Assembly: GCF_002262935.1 (NCBI RefSeq) | Contig: NZ_NPIA01000008.1 | Location: forward strand, 62,001 to 126,000 | DNA length: 64,000 nucleotides | Direction of reading: 5' to 3' | From: Lottiidibacillus patelloidae | Lineage (GTDB): Bacteria; Bacillota; Bacilli; Bacillales; SA5d-4 | Shown: positions 27,958 through 36,667 of the stretch, one piece after another | Numbering within the stretch: the stretch's first letter is position 1 | How the letters are laid out: each line of letters opens with the position of its first letter | The notes under the pieces: model-generated | Database searches by the model: none | Told to the model about the DNA's origin: nothing | Seen by the model: the letters and a program-made list of their open reading frames with translations, nothing else | Position numbers and translations under genes: made by a program

Positions 27958-27985
27958 AAAATTTAGAAAGAATTTTCTAAATTTT
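27958..27985. promoter_or_regulatory. Perfect 28-bp palindrome, candidate operator of the Liv/acyl-CoA-ligase operon
   Basis: AAAATTTAGAAA, spacer GAAT, TTTCTAAATTTT: 12-base arms with no mismatch. It starts seven bases after the -10 box of the minus-strand promoter, so it would cover the transcription start. There is no T-run placing it as a terminator of a gene. The binding factor is not encoded in the window as far as I can see. Confidence 0.7.
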
Positions 27986-27991
27986 TAATAA

Positions 27992-28020
27992 ATTATCTAC
28001 TTTTTTCTATTTTCAGTCAA
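27992..28020 (-). promoter_or_regulatory. Sigma-A promoter of the Liv/acyl-CoA-ligase operon
   Basis: TTGACT at 28015-28020, 17-base spacer, GATAAT at 27992-27997, minus strand, about 100 bases upstream of the LivG-like start. Confidence 0.8.
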
Positions 28021-28135
28021 TGGAATCGACAAAAATAGTCAATATATTACATATAAGGTATTTATGTGGTGATTTATATGGTTTTTTACTAGTGCTACTA
28101 AAAAGATATATATTTAATTTGCGAATTAATAGACC

Positions 28136-28171
28136 AAAAAAAGAGCTAACCTATTGAGGTCAACTCTTTAG
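28136..28171 (-). terminator. Terminator of the MYG1-family gene
   Basis: AAAGAGTTGACCT pairs with AGGTTAGCTCTTT around CAAT, followed by TTTTTTT on the minus strand, nine bases after the stop codon. Confidence 0.8.
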
Positions 28172-28179
28172 TAAATTTC

Positions 28180-29061
28180 TTATTCATTAATTGCGATATT
28201 TGCCATTTTCATAATTGATTCAAAGCTTTCGGCACCTGCAATAAAGCGTGCTGGATGGCAAAAAATTGCGTCGTCAATATCAATGACTGCATTTAATTCA
28301 GCACCATCTAAGCCAGCCCAACTTTCTGGTAAATCTTTTCTCGCTTCAAAGGAATGAGGCTGTTTGCGCACTGCTTGGATTCGATAGCCATTACGATTAT
28401 CTGGGAAAATTACGAATAAAACTTCCTCTTTTTTATCAATTTCCATTAACGCTTGTTGCCATGGGCTTGATTGTTCTAAAATTAACAATTTTTTTTGCTT
28501 TCTATTCTGATAAGCATCTTTAATAAATTTCTTCGCATCATATACCGACAATTGACCTTGAAAAACATTACGGAATACAGTTTTTGCTAACTTTAATGCT
28601 TCCCGGAAACATTCTTCTTCATTATCTTCAGAATTCCAATTTGGATTGAATGATTTAATGATCATGGAAAGATCAGGAATAGGAATTTCTTGGTGGAAGC
28701 GAACGCCATTATCAATTGCATCTAGTCCTTGCATAAAGGAGGAGTCAATTGCCCCGTATATATTATCAATTTCTTTTTCTTCTTCCACCCCATGCATGCG
28801 GATTAAGTCTCTGCCAAATTCGCGCCAAATAAGTCCTGCGGATGCATAAGGAATTTTATTGTCACGGTATTCTTTATCATTTGTATGATGGTCAAACTTT
28901 CCTCCACCAACATCTACGACAAAGTCTGCTCCTTCAAAAAGCTTTTCATCTCTAGTTCGGACGATATCTACTTCTCCAAACATCTCTTCTAGTACGGCAA
29001 TTGCTACTACTTCATCGGCGTGAAATGTTCCGTGGTGTGTTACTACTTTTTTCTTTGTCAT
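28180..29061 (-). CDS. MYG1-family DHH-like metal-dependent hydrolase
   Basis: 293 residues. The N-terminal HHGTFHADEVVAIAVLEEMF and DVGGGKFDHHTNDKEY carry the His/Asp clusters of the MYG1/UPF0160 family, related to the DHH phosphoesterases; FARDLPESWAGLDGAEL-like and CHPARFIAG signatures occur near the C-terminus. The eukaryotic relative is a 3'-5' RNA exonuclease; the bacterial role is not established. The ATG at 29061 is six bases after GGAGG, while the ATG at 29067 directly abuts that site and is unlikely. Single gene with its own terminator. Confidence 0.88.
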   Translation of the reverse strand: MTKKKVVTHHGTFHADEVVAIAVLEEMFGEVDIVRTRDEKLFEGADFVVDVGGGKFDHHTNDKEYRDNKIPYASAGLIWREFGRDLIRMHGVEEEKEIDNIYGAIDSSFMQGLDAIDNGVRFHQEIPIPDLSMIIKSFNPNWNSEDNEEECFREALKLAKTVFRNVFQGQLSVYDAKKFIKDAYQNRKQKKLLILEQSSPWQQALMEIDKKEEVLFVIFPDNRNGYRIQAVRKQPHSFEARKDLPESWAGLDGAELNAVIDIDDAIFCHPARFIAGAESFESIMKMANIAINE

Positions 29062-29102
29062 GTTCATCCTCCACTATGTATTGTGACTGTACTTTTATGT
29101 TA

Positions 29103-29716
29103 TCATTTCTTCCGTAAAATCATTCCATAATAATCCGGACCTTCTCCATCAATAGGAAGTGTTCGAAAACTTTCAATCGTAAAGACTTCACTAATGATTT
29201 CTTTCAATTCACTTTCCTTATAAAATGCAAAAAATCTTTTAGGATTATAGGAATCATTCTCCCAAATACCTTCCGAATCAAAACCACCATACGTTCCTAA
29301 ATAAAATAGACCGTCTTCTTTCAACACGTTAGCTACGTTTTTAATATCGGACGCAAACTTTTCTTCGGAACGTGCAATAGTGAATTCATTGACCAGACAG
29401 CGTCGAAAGTACCATTTTCAAATTGCAAATTAGATAAATCCATTTCATGTGCAGAAATTCCTTTTTCTTTACATAACCTTACCATTTCTGAGGATAGATC
29501 AATAGCTGTAACCTGAATATTTAGTTGCTGAAAATAAAGACTTTGCAACCCTGGACCTGCACCGAGGTCGAGCAATTTAGTTTGTCCTAAATCAGCTAAT
29601 TCATTTACAAATAAATTCATCTCATTTATTTTCCACTGCTGAATAGGTGACTTATCCCTTATTTTTGCTACCTTATTATAACTTTCTTTTAATTGATTCT
29701 TTAATTGCTCCTCCAC
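29103..29716 (-). pseudogene. SAM-dependent methyltransferase gene split by a frameshift
   Basis: The N-terminal two thirds (GTG 29716 to about 29366) show LLDLGAGPGLQSLYFQQLNI and TAIDLSSEMVRLCKEKGI, the class I methyltransferase motifs I and II, and FDAVWSMNSLLHVPK (motif IV). The C-terminal third (VANVLKEDGLFYLGTYGG to stop at 29103) continues in another frame. The junction lies in the A/G run near 29358-29368 (minus strand CCGAAGAAAAGTTTGCG); adding one A restores a continuous PKEKFASDIKNVANVL. This is either a true disruption or a sequencing slip. The GTG start is preceded by TGGGAGTG. It follows ytmA by 35 bases on the same strand. Confidence 0.82.
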
Positions 29717-29751
29717 TTTCTCACTCCCAAACCTTTTCCCACGACCACCTT

Positions 29752-30540
29752 TTATTGCATTTTCATCCATTTTGTTACGTTTTTTGTTATCTCTCGCTTT
29801 TTTTCTAATGGGATGTGATGCCCGTACTCTTCAAAAATCCAGCTATCAAATTGCTTCTTTTCATTCTGTAATGCTTTTTCAAGGCGTAATGCATGTTCGA
29901 CAGAAACTTGTAAATCATGCTTACCGTGAACGATTAAAATTGGACAATTCAGTTGCTTCACTTTAAGTAATGCCGTTCTTCTTTCGTATTCCAAAGGTAC
30001 TTTTGCCGGTGTCCCACCAATCACACGCTTCATCATTTTCCTTAAATCAATTCGCTCTTCATATGTTAACTTCATATCAGAGACTCCGCCCCAAGTTACA
30101 ACAGAACAAGGGTTTTTGACTTTCGTAGCTGTAAGAAGTGCCATAACACCACCGCGCGAAAAACCAAATAAATGAATATGATATGGTGAAACGACCGGGC
30201 ACTCTTGCAAAATTTCATAGGCATGAACTGCGTCCCACACATCCTCACCTGCAAAGTCCTCTCGCCCTTCGCCTCCTTTATTCCCTCTGTAAAATGGAGC
30301 GAAAACGACAAACCCTTGTGCAGCAAATTCAATTACCCTTGCTAATCTAACCATCCCGACATTTTTAATACCACCACGTAAATATACGATAGCTGGAAGC
30401 TTATGTTCTACTTGTGGAACTGCTAAAAATCCTTTTACTTTTAAGCCTTGACTTCGATACGTAACGAGGTAAACATCGATCATTGGATGAGGTGAAGGAT
30501 ACTTTTGTAATTGTTCTATTAAATTGCTGAATATTTTCAT
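29752..30540 (-). CDS. ytmA: Alpha/beta hydrolase YtmA (peptidase S9-like)
   Basis: 262 residues, close to B. subtilis YtmA. A prolyl-oligopeptidase-type fold: IVYLRGGIKNVG oxyanion strand, APFYRGNKGGEGREDFAGED, nucleophile elbow GFSRGG (Ser within), ILIVHGKHDLQV with the catalytic Asp and EEYGHHIP with the His. Substrate unknown; peptidase or esterase activity is possible. I use the ATG at 30540 behind AGGTGAG; an upstream in-frame ATG at 30585 would extend into the promoter region shared with ytlA. The GFSRGG elbow instead of GxSxG is usual in this subfamily. Synteny with ytlA supports the name. Confidence 0.85.
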   Translation of the reverse strand: MKIFSNLIEQLQKYPSPHPMIDVYLVTYRSQGLKVKGFLAVPQVEHKLPAIVYLRGGIKNVGMVRLARVIEFAAQGFVVFAPFYRGNKGGEGREDFAGEDVWDAVHAYEILQECPVVSPYHIHLFGFSRGGVMALLTATKVKNPCSVVTWGGVSDMKLTYEERIDLRKMMKRVIGGTPAKVPLEYERRTALLKVKQLNCPILIVHGKHDLQVSVEHALRLEKALQNEKKQFDSWIFEEYGHHIPLEKKREITKNVTKWMKMQ

Positions 30541-30622
30541 TTGCTCACCTACCATAGGCATACACACATAGTTTGTAACTAACATACTATATTTTGACTT
30601 TACTTAAAAGGAAGGGATACTA

Positions 30623-31624
30623 TTGCGTAACTATAAAATTGCAATAAAGTTAGCTGCAACACTTCTTCTCATTTTACCATTACTATTAACGGCTTGTTCA
30701 AAAGAAGAAACACAAAAAATTAGAGTTGCTGAAGTAACTAGGTCTATTTTTTATGCGCCTTTTTATGTTGCTTTAGAAAATGGCTACTTTGAGGAAGAAG
30801 GATTAGAGATTGATTTAAAGACAACTTGGGGCGGAGACAAAACGATGACTGCCTTACTTTCCGATGGAGCTGATGTAGCTTTAGTTGGTTCAGAAACAAC
30901 GATTTACGTCTATGCCCAAGGTGCAAAAGACCCCGTTATTAACTTTGCACAACTTACACAAACTGATGGAACATTTTTAGTTTCTCGGGAAAAGATTGAT
31001 AATTTTTCATGGGATGATTTAAAAGGGAGCACATTCTTAGGCATGAGAAAAGGCGGAATGCCGCAAATGGTAGGAGAATTTGTTTTACGTAAACATGGCA
31101 TTGATCCTCATAATGATATGACCTTAATTCAAAATATTGAATATGCGAATGTTCCTAATGCCTTTGCTTCTGGGACAGGGGATTTTGTACAATTATTCGA
31201 ACCAGTGGCTAGTATGTTTGAAGAGCAAGGAATTGGCCATATTGTAGCTTCTTTTGGGGAAGAGTCTGGTCATGTTCCGTATACAGTATTTATGGCAAAA
31301 CAAAGTTATTTAACGGATAACGAAGAGGCGATGAAGAAGTTCACAAAAGCGATTTATAAAGCTCAAAAGTGGGTTGAGTCACATAGTGCTGAAGAAATTG
31401 CCAAAGTTATTGCTCCTTATTTTGAAGACACAGAACTTTCTTTAATTGAAACTGTCACTGCAAATTATAAAAATCAAGGTTCATTTGCCACAGACCCTAT
31501 TTTAGATGAAGAAGAATGGGAAAACTTGCAAAATATTATGGACCAATCAGGAGAGCTTCCAAAGCAAGTAGATTATAAAACGTTAGTAAACACAAAAATT
31601 GCAAAAGAAGTAATGAAGAAATAG
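30623..31624 (+). CDS. ytlA: ABC transporter substrate-binding lipoprotein YtlA (NMT1/THI5-like)
   Basis: 333-residue lipoprotein: the signal IKLAATLLLILPLLLTAC ends in a lipobox, then SKEETQ linker. The mature domain begins IRVAEVTRSIFYAPFYVALE and matches the NMT1/THI5/SsuA class that binds thiamine precursors, sulfonates, nitrate or similar. The TTG start at 30623 is preceded by AAAGGAAGGG. It heads the ytlA-ytlC-ytlD operon, diverging from ytmA by 82 bases. The ligand of the B. subtilis relative is not established to my knowledge; no TPP or S-box element is present upstream. Confidence 0.88.
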   Translation: MRNYKIAIKLAATLLLILPLLLTACSKEETQKIRVAEVTRSIFYAPFYVALENGYFEEEGLEIDLKTTWGGDKTMTALLSDGADVALVGSETTIYVYAQGAKDPVINFAQLTQTDGTFLVSREKIDNFSWDDLKGSTFLGMRKGGMPQMVGEFVLRKHGIDPHNDMTLIQNIEYANVPNAFASGTGDFVQLFEPVASMFEEQGIGHIVASFGEESGHVPYTVFMAKQSYLTDNEEAMKKFTKAIYKAQKWVESHSAEEIAKVIAPYFEDTELSLIETVTANYKNQGSFATDPILDEEEWENLQNIMDQSGELPKQVDYKTLVNTKIAKEVMKK

Positions 31625-31635
31625 AGGTGTTAAAA

Positions 31636-32403
31636 TTGTCATTTCTTCAATGCAAATCAGTAAGTCATGCTTATGTTTCAAAACATGACACAAAGCTTGT
31701 TCTTAAGGAAATAAACCTAGGTATTGATGAGGGAGAATTCATCTCCTTCATCGGCCCTAGTGGCTGCGGAAAAACGACATTACTATCTATTATTTCAGGT
31801 CTTTTAAATCAAACGGATGGAGACGTAATTTTAGAAAATGATGTAATTAGTAAACCGAATGATAAAATTGGCTACATGCTTCAACAAGATTATCTATTTC
31901 CTTGGAAAACGATTGAAGAGAATATACTAATTGGCCTTAAAATTAGAAATAAACTTAAAGAGAAAAATAAACAATATGCACTCGATTTGTTAAAAGAAAT
32001 GAATTTAGCAGAAGTAATAAATAAATATCCAGGTGAACTGTCTGGAGGGATGAGGCAACGTGCTGCTCTAGTACGTACATTAGCAACAAAACCAAAGCTT
32101 CTTCTTTTAGATGAACCCTTTTCCGCACTAGATTTTCAAACTAAATTAAAGCTTGAAAATTTAGTCTTTGACACATTAAAAAGTAGAAATAAAACTGCAA
32201 TTTTAGTAACACATGACATCGGAGAAGCAATTGCAATGAGTGACCGAATCTATTGTTTAAGCGCCAACCCAGGAAAAATTTCCTCTATTTTTGATATTCC
32301 TAAAGAACTTAGGACCCTTTCTCCTTTTGAGGCAAGACATCATAAAAAATATGCAGAGCTTTTTCAAACTGTTTGGCAGGAGATGGATCGTCTTGAAAAC
32401 TGA
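31636..32403 (+). CDS. ytlC: ABC transporter ATPase YtlC
   Basis: 255-residue ATPase of the nitrate/sulfonate/taurine class. Walker [11 protein letters not shown]-loop [13 protein letters not shown], signature [11 protein letters not shown], Walker [13 protein letters not shown] and the switch THDIGEA are complete. I use the TTG at 31636 with AGAGGTG six bases upstream; an in-frame GTG at 31627 would overlap that site. It follows ytlA by 11 bases and overlaps ytlD by 11 bases, indicating coupled translation. Confidence 0.9.
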   Translation: MSFLQCKSVSHAYVSKHDTKLVLKEINLGIDEGEFISFIGPSGCGKTTLLSIISGLLNQTDGDVILENDVISKPNDKIGYMLQQDYLFPWKTIEENILIGLKIRNKLKEKNKQYALDLLKEMNLAEVINKYPGELSGGMRQRAALVRTLATKPKLLLLDEPFSALDFQTKLKLENLVFDTLKSRNKTAILVTHDIGEAIAMSDRIYCLSANPGKISSIFDIPKELRTLSPFEARHHKKYAELFQTVWQEMDRLEN

Positions 32404-33205
32404 AAGATTATTACAACTTCAAAAGTCTTATGTGAAAAAACTACGTAAAGAAAAACACTTTATTTTACTCATGCAATTTGTTATTTTCTTAAGTTTTTTT
32501 GCGTTATGGGAATTAAGTTCAACATTGCATTGGATTGATCCGCTACTTTTTAGTAAACCATCAAAAATTATTAGTTTATTTTTTGAGAAATTAGCAGAAG
32601 GTACTATGCTAACACATGTTGGAGTTACGTTACTCGAAACGATATTTGGCTTCTTATTAGGAACATCTATCGGGACTATACTTGCTGCAATTCTTTGGTC
32701 TTCCAATCTATTTGCAAAAGTATCTGATCCATATTTAGTTATTTTAAATGCGATGCCAAAAGTAGCTTTAGGCCCTATTTTAATTGTTTCATTTGGCCCA
32801 GGCTATGTTTCTATTATTGCAATGGGCGCTATTATTTCGGTAATTATTACAACTCTAGTCGTGTATTCAGCATTTAATAATGTCGATGAAAACTATGTAA
32901 AAGTGATGAAAACATTTGGCGCAACAAAGTGGCAATGTTTTAAAGAGGTAATTCTACCAAATTGTTTCCCGACAATTATTTCTACACTTAAAGTAAATGT
33001 CGGCTTATCATGGGTCGGAGTTATTGTTGGAGAGTTTCTCGTCTCACAAAAAGGACTCGGATATTTAATTATTTATGGGTTCCAAGTATTTAATTTCACT
33101 CTAGTTTTACTAAGTTTAATCATCATTGCTGTGTTTGCAACTTTAATGTACAAATTAGTGGAAGTTGTTGAACATAAATTAATAAAAAACCATTCAAACT
33201 CTTAA
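32393..33205 (+). CDS. ytlD: ABC transporter permease YtlD
   Basis: Permease of about 270 residues with six helices and the BPD_transp_1 coupling motif [20 protein letters not shown] (EAA loop). The N-terminus is cytoplasmic and basic. I start at the TTG at 32393, ten bases after GGAG inside ytlC; the open frame extends farther upstream only as an overlap with ytlC. The stop codon lies inside the left arm of the terminator. Works with YtlA and YtlC. Confidence 0.88.
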   Translation: MKTERLLQLQKSYVKKLRKEKHFILLMQFVIFLSFFALWELSSTLHWIDPLLFSKPSKIISLFFEKLAEGTMLTHVGVTLLETIFGFLLGTSIGTILAAILWSSNLFAKVSDPYLVILNAMPKVALGPILIVSFGPGYVSIIAMGAIISVIITTLVVYSAFNNVDENYVKVMKTFGATKWQCFKEVILPNCFPTIISTLKVNVGLSWVGVIVGEFLVSQKGLGYLIIYGFQVFNFTLVLLSLIIIAVFATLMYKLVEVVEHKLIKNHSNS

Positions 33206-33234
33206 AGAATACAAGAGTGAAAATGGTTTTTTTG
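33187..33234. terminator. Bidirectional terminator between ytlD and ytkD
   Basis: AAACCATTCAAACTCTT pairs with AAGAGTGAAAATGGTTT; T-runs on both strands. It contains the ytlD stop codon. Confidence 0.8.
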
Positions 33235-33238
33235 TTTG

Positions 33239-33727
33239 CTATTCAAATGTTAGAAGACCTTGTTCTTTTATAAAATGTAAACTTTTCACTAATACGTCAT
33301 CTTTCATCATAAAACTAAAAGTTCTTTGTTGTTTAATATTGTCTGGTAACCGTTCAAGTATTACAGGACCTTCAGTCTCAAAGTATGAATCCTGCTTTTC
33401 TAATTTTTTTATATTAGCAAAGTACACATTTTTTATTATCATGCCTGCTTTACCATTTACACGATATTGTGCAACATAATGAATGTCATCGACTGATGCG
33501 CCAGTTTCTTCAAAAACCTCTCTTATTGCTGCTTCTTTAGCTGTTTCACCTTTCTCTACTTTTCCTCCTGGAAACTCAATACCTCTTCGTGGATGCAGCG
33601 TCAGTAGCCACTGGTTGTTATATGTACAAATTACCCAGACGTGTTTTGGCAGTTTTGAGAACGGATGATTTTCAAAAGCTAATTGCACTTCATTATTATA
33701 ATAATCATTGAACGTAAATCTTTTCAT
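33239..33727 (-). CDS. ytkD: Nudix hydrolase YtkD
   Basis: 162 residues. The Nudix box begins GGKVEKGET and ends REVFEETGA (about residues 64-87), with the three metal-binding Glu intact. B. subtilis YtkD hydrolyses 8-oxo-dGTP and other nucleoside triphosphates and has also been linked to mRNA 5'-end processing; the activity here is inferred from homology and synteny with ytlD. The ATG at 33727 lies nine bases after GGGG; an upstream in-frame ATG at 33742 has no site. Cytoplasmic. Confidence 0.88.
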   Translation of the reverse strand: MKRFTFNDYYNNEVQLAFENHPFSKLPKHVWVICTYNNQWLLTLHPRRGIEFPGGKVEKGETAKEAAIREVFEETGASVDDIHYVAQYRVNGKAGMIIKNVYFANIKKLEKQDSYFETEGPVILERLPDNIKQQRTFSFMMKDDVLVKSLHFIKEQGLLTFE

Positions 33728-33787
33728 AGTTGTATTCCCCATCCATTGGTCTATAAACCTTCATTTTCCAATTAATATCTTACCATA

Positions 33788-33813
33788 AGAAAAGACACAT
33801 CTCCATGTGTCTA
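33788..33813 (-). terminator. Terminator of the secreted 165-aa protein gene
   Basis: AGACACATGGAGATGTGTCT hairpin followed by TTTTCTT on the minus strand, overlapping the end of the gene. Confidence 0.75.
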
Positions 33814-34308
33814 ATTATACTCCACATTTTCGATGTGCCATTTTCCATCTTCATACTTATAATCAATGTGAATAATATATGTCCCGTGAAATTCAGATTC
33901 ATTTTCTTGGGTGAGCCGATAACTATATTTTGATACTTCCATTAATGAGTATGGATTATCCTTTTCAAACCATGGGGGCGCATCTGTCGGTACGACAAAA
34001 AGGTTGCCACCTTCTTCGTAATAATAATAGTCAACATACATTGAAGCGACTTCTAATTTAGCAATGTCTATAAAACTAGTAATAAATTGCTCTTTCGATT
34101 GAAAATCTTTCACTCTATAATGCTCGTCAGTACTCTGAATTAACTGATTCATAAATTGATGAGCTAACTGTTCAACTGGTGGAATAAAATCTTCTTTTTC
34201 CTTATCTATTTTAATTATTTTATTAGCAGTAACTGGTTCTGTATCATAACTACTTCCTAAAAGAATTGAAACTACAATTAAAAACAAAGATAGTAGAATT
34301 TTTTTCAT
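33811..34308 (-). CDS. Secreted or membrane-anchored hypothetical protein, 165 aa
   Basis: An N-terminal signal (KKILLSLFLIVVSILLGSSY) is followed by an acidic linker and a compact domain rich in Tyr and acidic residues: ASMYVDYYYYEEGGNLFVVP, then PPWFEKDNPYSLMEVS and HGTYIIHIDYKYEDGKWHIE. The last 60 residues look like an NTF2/cystatin-type curved sheet, as in many secreted Bacillus proteins of unknown function. No lipobox Cys is present, so it is probably released or held by an uncleaved helix. Start ATG at 34308 with a GGGTGAGCCT site upstream. No conserved partner seen. Confidence 0.7.
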   Translation of the reverse strand: MKKILLSLFLIVVSILLGSSYDTEPVTANKIIKIDKEKEDFIPPVEQLAHQFMNQLIQSTDEHYRVKDFQSKEQFITSFIDIAKLEVASMYVDYYYYEEGGNLFVVPTDAPPWFEKDNPYSLMEVSKYSYRLTQENESEFHGTYIIHIDYKYEDGKWHIENVEYN

Positions 34309-34392
34309 AGGCTCACCCGATTTTTAGTTTTTATAATACTATTACCAAATTGGTCATATTTTAAACTAGTAAAATAGTATTTTATTAAAAAT

Positions 34393-34425
34393 AAAAAAAA
34401 TACCTTACTAAGAAGGTATTCAAAA
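34393..34425 (-). terminator. Terminator of the 66-aa gene
   Basis: AATACCTTCTTAGTAAGGTATT hairpin with a T-rich tail on the minus strand, 20 bases after the stop. Confidence 0.75.
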
Positions 34426-34444
34426 AGGGTAATATGTATTCGTT

Positions 34445-34645
34445 TTAAAGTCCTGCATCTACGATTCTGTCAAACAAATCATTTAGTTTTTTTATACGAG
34501 CTTCTTCTGTCTTTTTGACTCCACATTCAATATCTGTTATCTCACAGCTGACAAGTTCTTTTACATAATTTTGAGAAATTAATACTTCAAGCAGTAAATC
34601 TTTTTCTGTCTCTGATAGTAACAAATCATTTTTTGTTTTTTCCAC
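34445..34645 (-). CDS. Small hypothetical protein, 66 aa
   Basis: Acidic, helical 66-residue protein (LLLSETEKDLLLEVLISQNY..., ARIKKLNDLFDRIVDAG) with two Cys (SCEITDIECG). The GTG start at 34645 has GAGGTGATTAC upstream, and a terminator follows the gene, so it is a real transcription unit. I do not recognise the family; small helical proteins of this kind are frequent in spore formers. Confidence 0.65.
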   Translation of the reverse strand: MEKTKNDLLLSETEKDLLLEVLISQNYVKELVSCEITDIECGVKKTEEARIKKLNDLFDRIVDAGL

Positions 34646-34833
34646 TCGTAATCACCTCATTGTCAGTTTAACACGGTTTTACCTTGTTTTTTATTGTAAA
34701 CTATTTCCTATTTATTGGTAAACATTTTTTTGAAAGAAATTTTACACTTTTTCTTCTTGTAATCTTCCTCATAACCTAGTACATTACTATTGTTATACAT
34801 CATATGAAACATACATAGAGAGGACGAACAAGG

Positions 34834-35439
34834 TTGACTTGGGACGTTTTAAATATAATAGGAACTATCGCTTTTGCCCTAAGTGGAGCATTCGTTGCAA
34901 TTGAAGAAAAGTATGATTTACTCGGAATATATGTGTTAGGCCTTGTAACTGCCTTTGGCGGTGGTGTCATAAGAAATTTATTGATTGGAGTACCTGTAAC
35001 GACATTATGGGAACAGGAACTATTATTAAAGCTTGCATTACTAGCAATGACGATTGTATTCTTACTACCTGCTAGTCTATTATCATCATGGAAAAGATTA
35101 CTTATTTTCTTTGATGCAATCGGATTAGCAGCTTTTGCTGTTCAAGGTGCATTACATGCAAAAGCTATGAATTTACCAATAAGCGCAATTATGATTGCCG
35201 CTATGCTTACAGGTATTGGTGGAGGTATTATTCGAGATATTTTAGCTGGTAGAAAGCCATTGGTGTTACGTGAGGAAACATATGCTATTTGGGCAATATT
35301 GGCTGGTTTTCTGATTGGGATTGAAGTAGTAAATAGTAGTAATTCACTTCATTTATACCTTTTAGCTTTGCTTGTCATTTGTTTAAGGTTACTAGCGGTA
35401 AAATACAATTGGCGTTTACCAAGGCGCTCATTTTCATAA
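34834..35439 (+). CDS. TRIC cation channel family membrane protein (UPF0126)
   Basis: 201 residues, with seven helices arranged as two three-helix repeats: GTIAFALSGAFVAIE...VTAFGGGVIRNLLIG and DAIGLAAFAVQGAL...MLTGIGGGIIRDILAG. The duplicated GGG-IRD/N motif is the signature of the bacterial TRIC (YvgT/YicG) family, trimeric monovalent-cation channels; physiological role in Bacillus unclear. TTG start at 34834 with GAGAGGA upstream. A strong terminator follows. Confidence 0.9.
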   Translation: MTWDVLNIIGTIAFALSGAFVAIEEKYDLLGIYVLGLVTAFGGGVIRNLLIGVPVTTLWEQELLLKLALLAMTIVFLLPASLLSSWKRLLIFFDAIGLAAFAVQGALHAKAMNLPISAIMIAAMLTGIGGGIIRDILAGRKPLVLREETYAIWAILAGFLIGIEVVNSSNSLHLYLLALLVICLRLLAVKYNWRLPRRSFS

Positions 35440-35464
35440 CTGTTTTTATTTTATATGTACAGTG

Positions 35465-35496
35465 CACGTGCTCTCTTTTTTTGAGCACGTGTTTTT
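35465..35496 (+). terminator. Terminator of the TRIC gene
   Basis: CACGTGCTC and GAGCACGTG arms around a T-rich loop, followed by TTTTT. Confidence 0.85.
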
Positions 35497-35507
35497 ATTA
35501 CAATTTA

Positions 35508-35882
35508 TTAGTAGCCGCCGTATCCACCTGGAAAAAACGGCCCATATCCTCCGTATGGTCCGCCATAACCATAGCCACCATATGGATAACCTCCATAACC
35601 GCCATATCCATAACCTCCGTAAGGATAACCGCCATAACCATAGCCGCCACCATAAGGATAGCCTCCGTAGCCGCCATAGCCATAGCCACCACCAATTAAT
35701 CCACCTAGTAAACCGCCTGCTAAACCTCCAAGAAGTTGTTGATCAAAGCCACCATATCCTCCATAGCCATGACCGTGACCGTGATCATGACCGTGATGCT
35801 TCTTATGATGTTTTTTATATTTTTTTCTTAAGCTTTGTTCCTCTTCATGTGGTGAATAATACATATACCTTTCTTGATCCAT
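35508..35882 (-). CDS. Gly/Tyr-rich repeat protein, spore-surface-like
   Basis: 124 residues. A charged, His-rich N-terminal part (KKYKKHHKKHHGHDHGHGHG) is followed by QQLLGGLAGGLLGGLIGG and a C-terminal run built of GYGGYGGYPYGG-type repeats ending PFFPGGYGGY. Composition resembles Gly/Tyr-rich coat and crust proteins of Bacillus spores, though low complexity makes homology weak. The HGHDHGHGHG stretch could bind metal. I start at the ATG at 35882, eight bases after GGAGG; an in-frame ATG at 35897 overlaps that site. Similar Gly-Tyr tails occur in the protein at 43982. Confidence 0.75.
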   Translation of the reverse strand: MDQERYMYYSPHEEEQSLRKKYKKHHKKHHGHDHGHGHGYGGYGGFDQQLLGGLAGGLLGGLIGGGYGYGGYGGYPYGGGYGYGGYPYGGYGYGGYGGYPYGGYGYGGPYGGYGPFFPGGYGGY

Positions 35883-36102
35883 TAAAATTTCCTCCATCCT
35901 TTTCTTTAGGCTATATTATGATATATGTTCGGACTAGCTAAAATGGAATTAGGCATTCGTGGATTTTCAAGAATTAAATTGAGTAACAATTTCTGGTCAT
36001 ATTGCATAGTATTAACTAAACACAGAATTTTCAGATATTTCATAGATTTTTCTAAGATTTCGTATTATAATAATAAAAAGCATACAGGGAGGTCAAACTA
36101 TC

Positions 36103-36396
36103 ATGAAAAACGATCAGCCGAATCAAAACTTAGTTCAAGTGAAAGAACCGACCGAAGAAGTGTTAAACGCTTTATATGCAACGATATTTTTAGAACATTG
36201 TGTTTTTACAAGTAATAAAGAATCTATTGAACAATCCATTGAAAAGGCACTAGAAGAACGCGACAAAGACGCATTTTTAATGTATACAGATCAACTAAAT
36301 GCCTTTATGGCAAATTATGAGAACGGCCTGAAAATTACAGAAAATGGTTTTGAATTTCTCGTATTTTTCTGCAAGAAAAAAGATCATGACTTTTAA
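36103..36396 (+). CDS. IDEAL-domain-like small protein, 97 aa
   Basis: Acidic helical protein. The segment IEKALEERDKDAFLMYTDQL (residues 47-66) fits the short IDEAL domain (consensus I-D-x-A-L-D-x-x-D-x-x-x-F), which in Bacillus mediates small regulatory interactions. The C-terminus ends ENGFEFLVFFCKKKDHDF. An AGGGAGGTC site precedes the ATG at 36103. The stop codon is within the terminator hairpin. Role unknown. Confidence 0.7.
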   Translation: MKNDQPNQNLVQVKEPTEEVLNALYATIFLEHCVFTSNKESIEQSIEKALEERDKDAFLMYTDQLNAFMANYENGLKITENGFEFLVFFCKKKDHDF

Positions 36397-36415
36397 GTCA
36401 TGATCTTTTTTAATG
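36379..36415. terminator. Bidirectional terminator
   Basis: AAAAAGATCATGACTT/AAGTCATGATCTTTTT, nearly perfect, overlapping the end of the IDEAL-domain gene and serving the convergent gene at 36410. Confidence 0.85.
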
Positions 36416-36667
36416 TTCTTCATCCTCTTCTTCCAATGGCAGCCAATCAAGCATTTCACTAACAATTTTATTAATTTTTGTTTGGACAACCTCTATTCCA
36501 TAGTGCTCATTTGCCCTTTTTATTTTACTAATATTTTCTTCTGACCAACTTAATATTGGCTCATCTAACTCTGATTCATTGTACAGTTCAATCACCGTAT
36601 CTAAACCTTCAGTTATCTGGTCAATTGCTTTACTTAATTCTTTATTCTCATTTCCATTTATCTTCAT
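36410..36667 (-). CDS. Small acidic hypothetical protein, 85 aa
   Basis: Helical acidic protein (DQITEGLDTVIELYNESELD, WSEENISKIKRANEHYGIEV, ending DWLPLEEEDEEH). No Cys, signal or membrane segment. The ATG at 36667 is six bases after GAAGGTG; an in-frame GTG at 36676 overlaps the site. Unrecognised. It converges on the IDEAL-domain gene and shares its terminator. Confidence 0.65.
   Translation of the reverse strand: MKINGNENKELSKAIDQITEGLDTVIELYNESELDEPILSWSEENISKIKRANEHYGIEVVQTKINKIVSEMLDWLPLEEEDEEH

Noticed and set aside
27958-27985. Treating the palindrome as a FadR operator or a transcription terminator
   Set aside because: Its sequence does not contain the TGAATGA-type half sites I associate with Bacillus FadR, and it lacks a GC-rich stem and a preceding gene to terminate.
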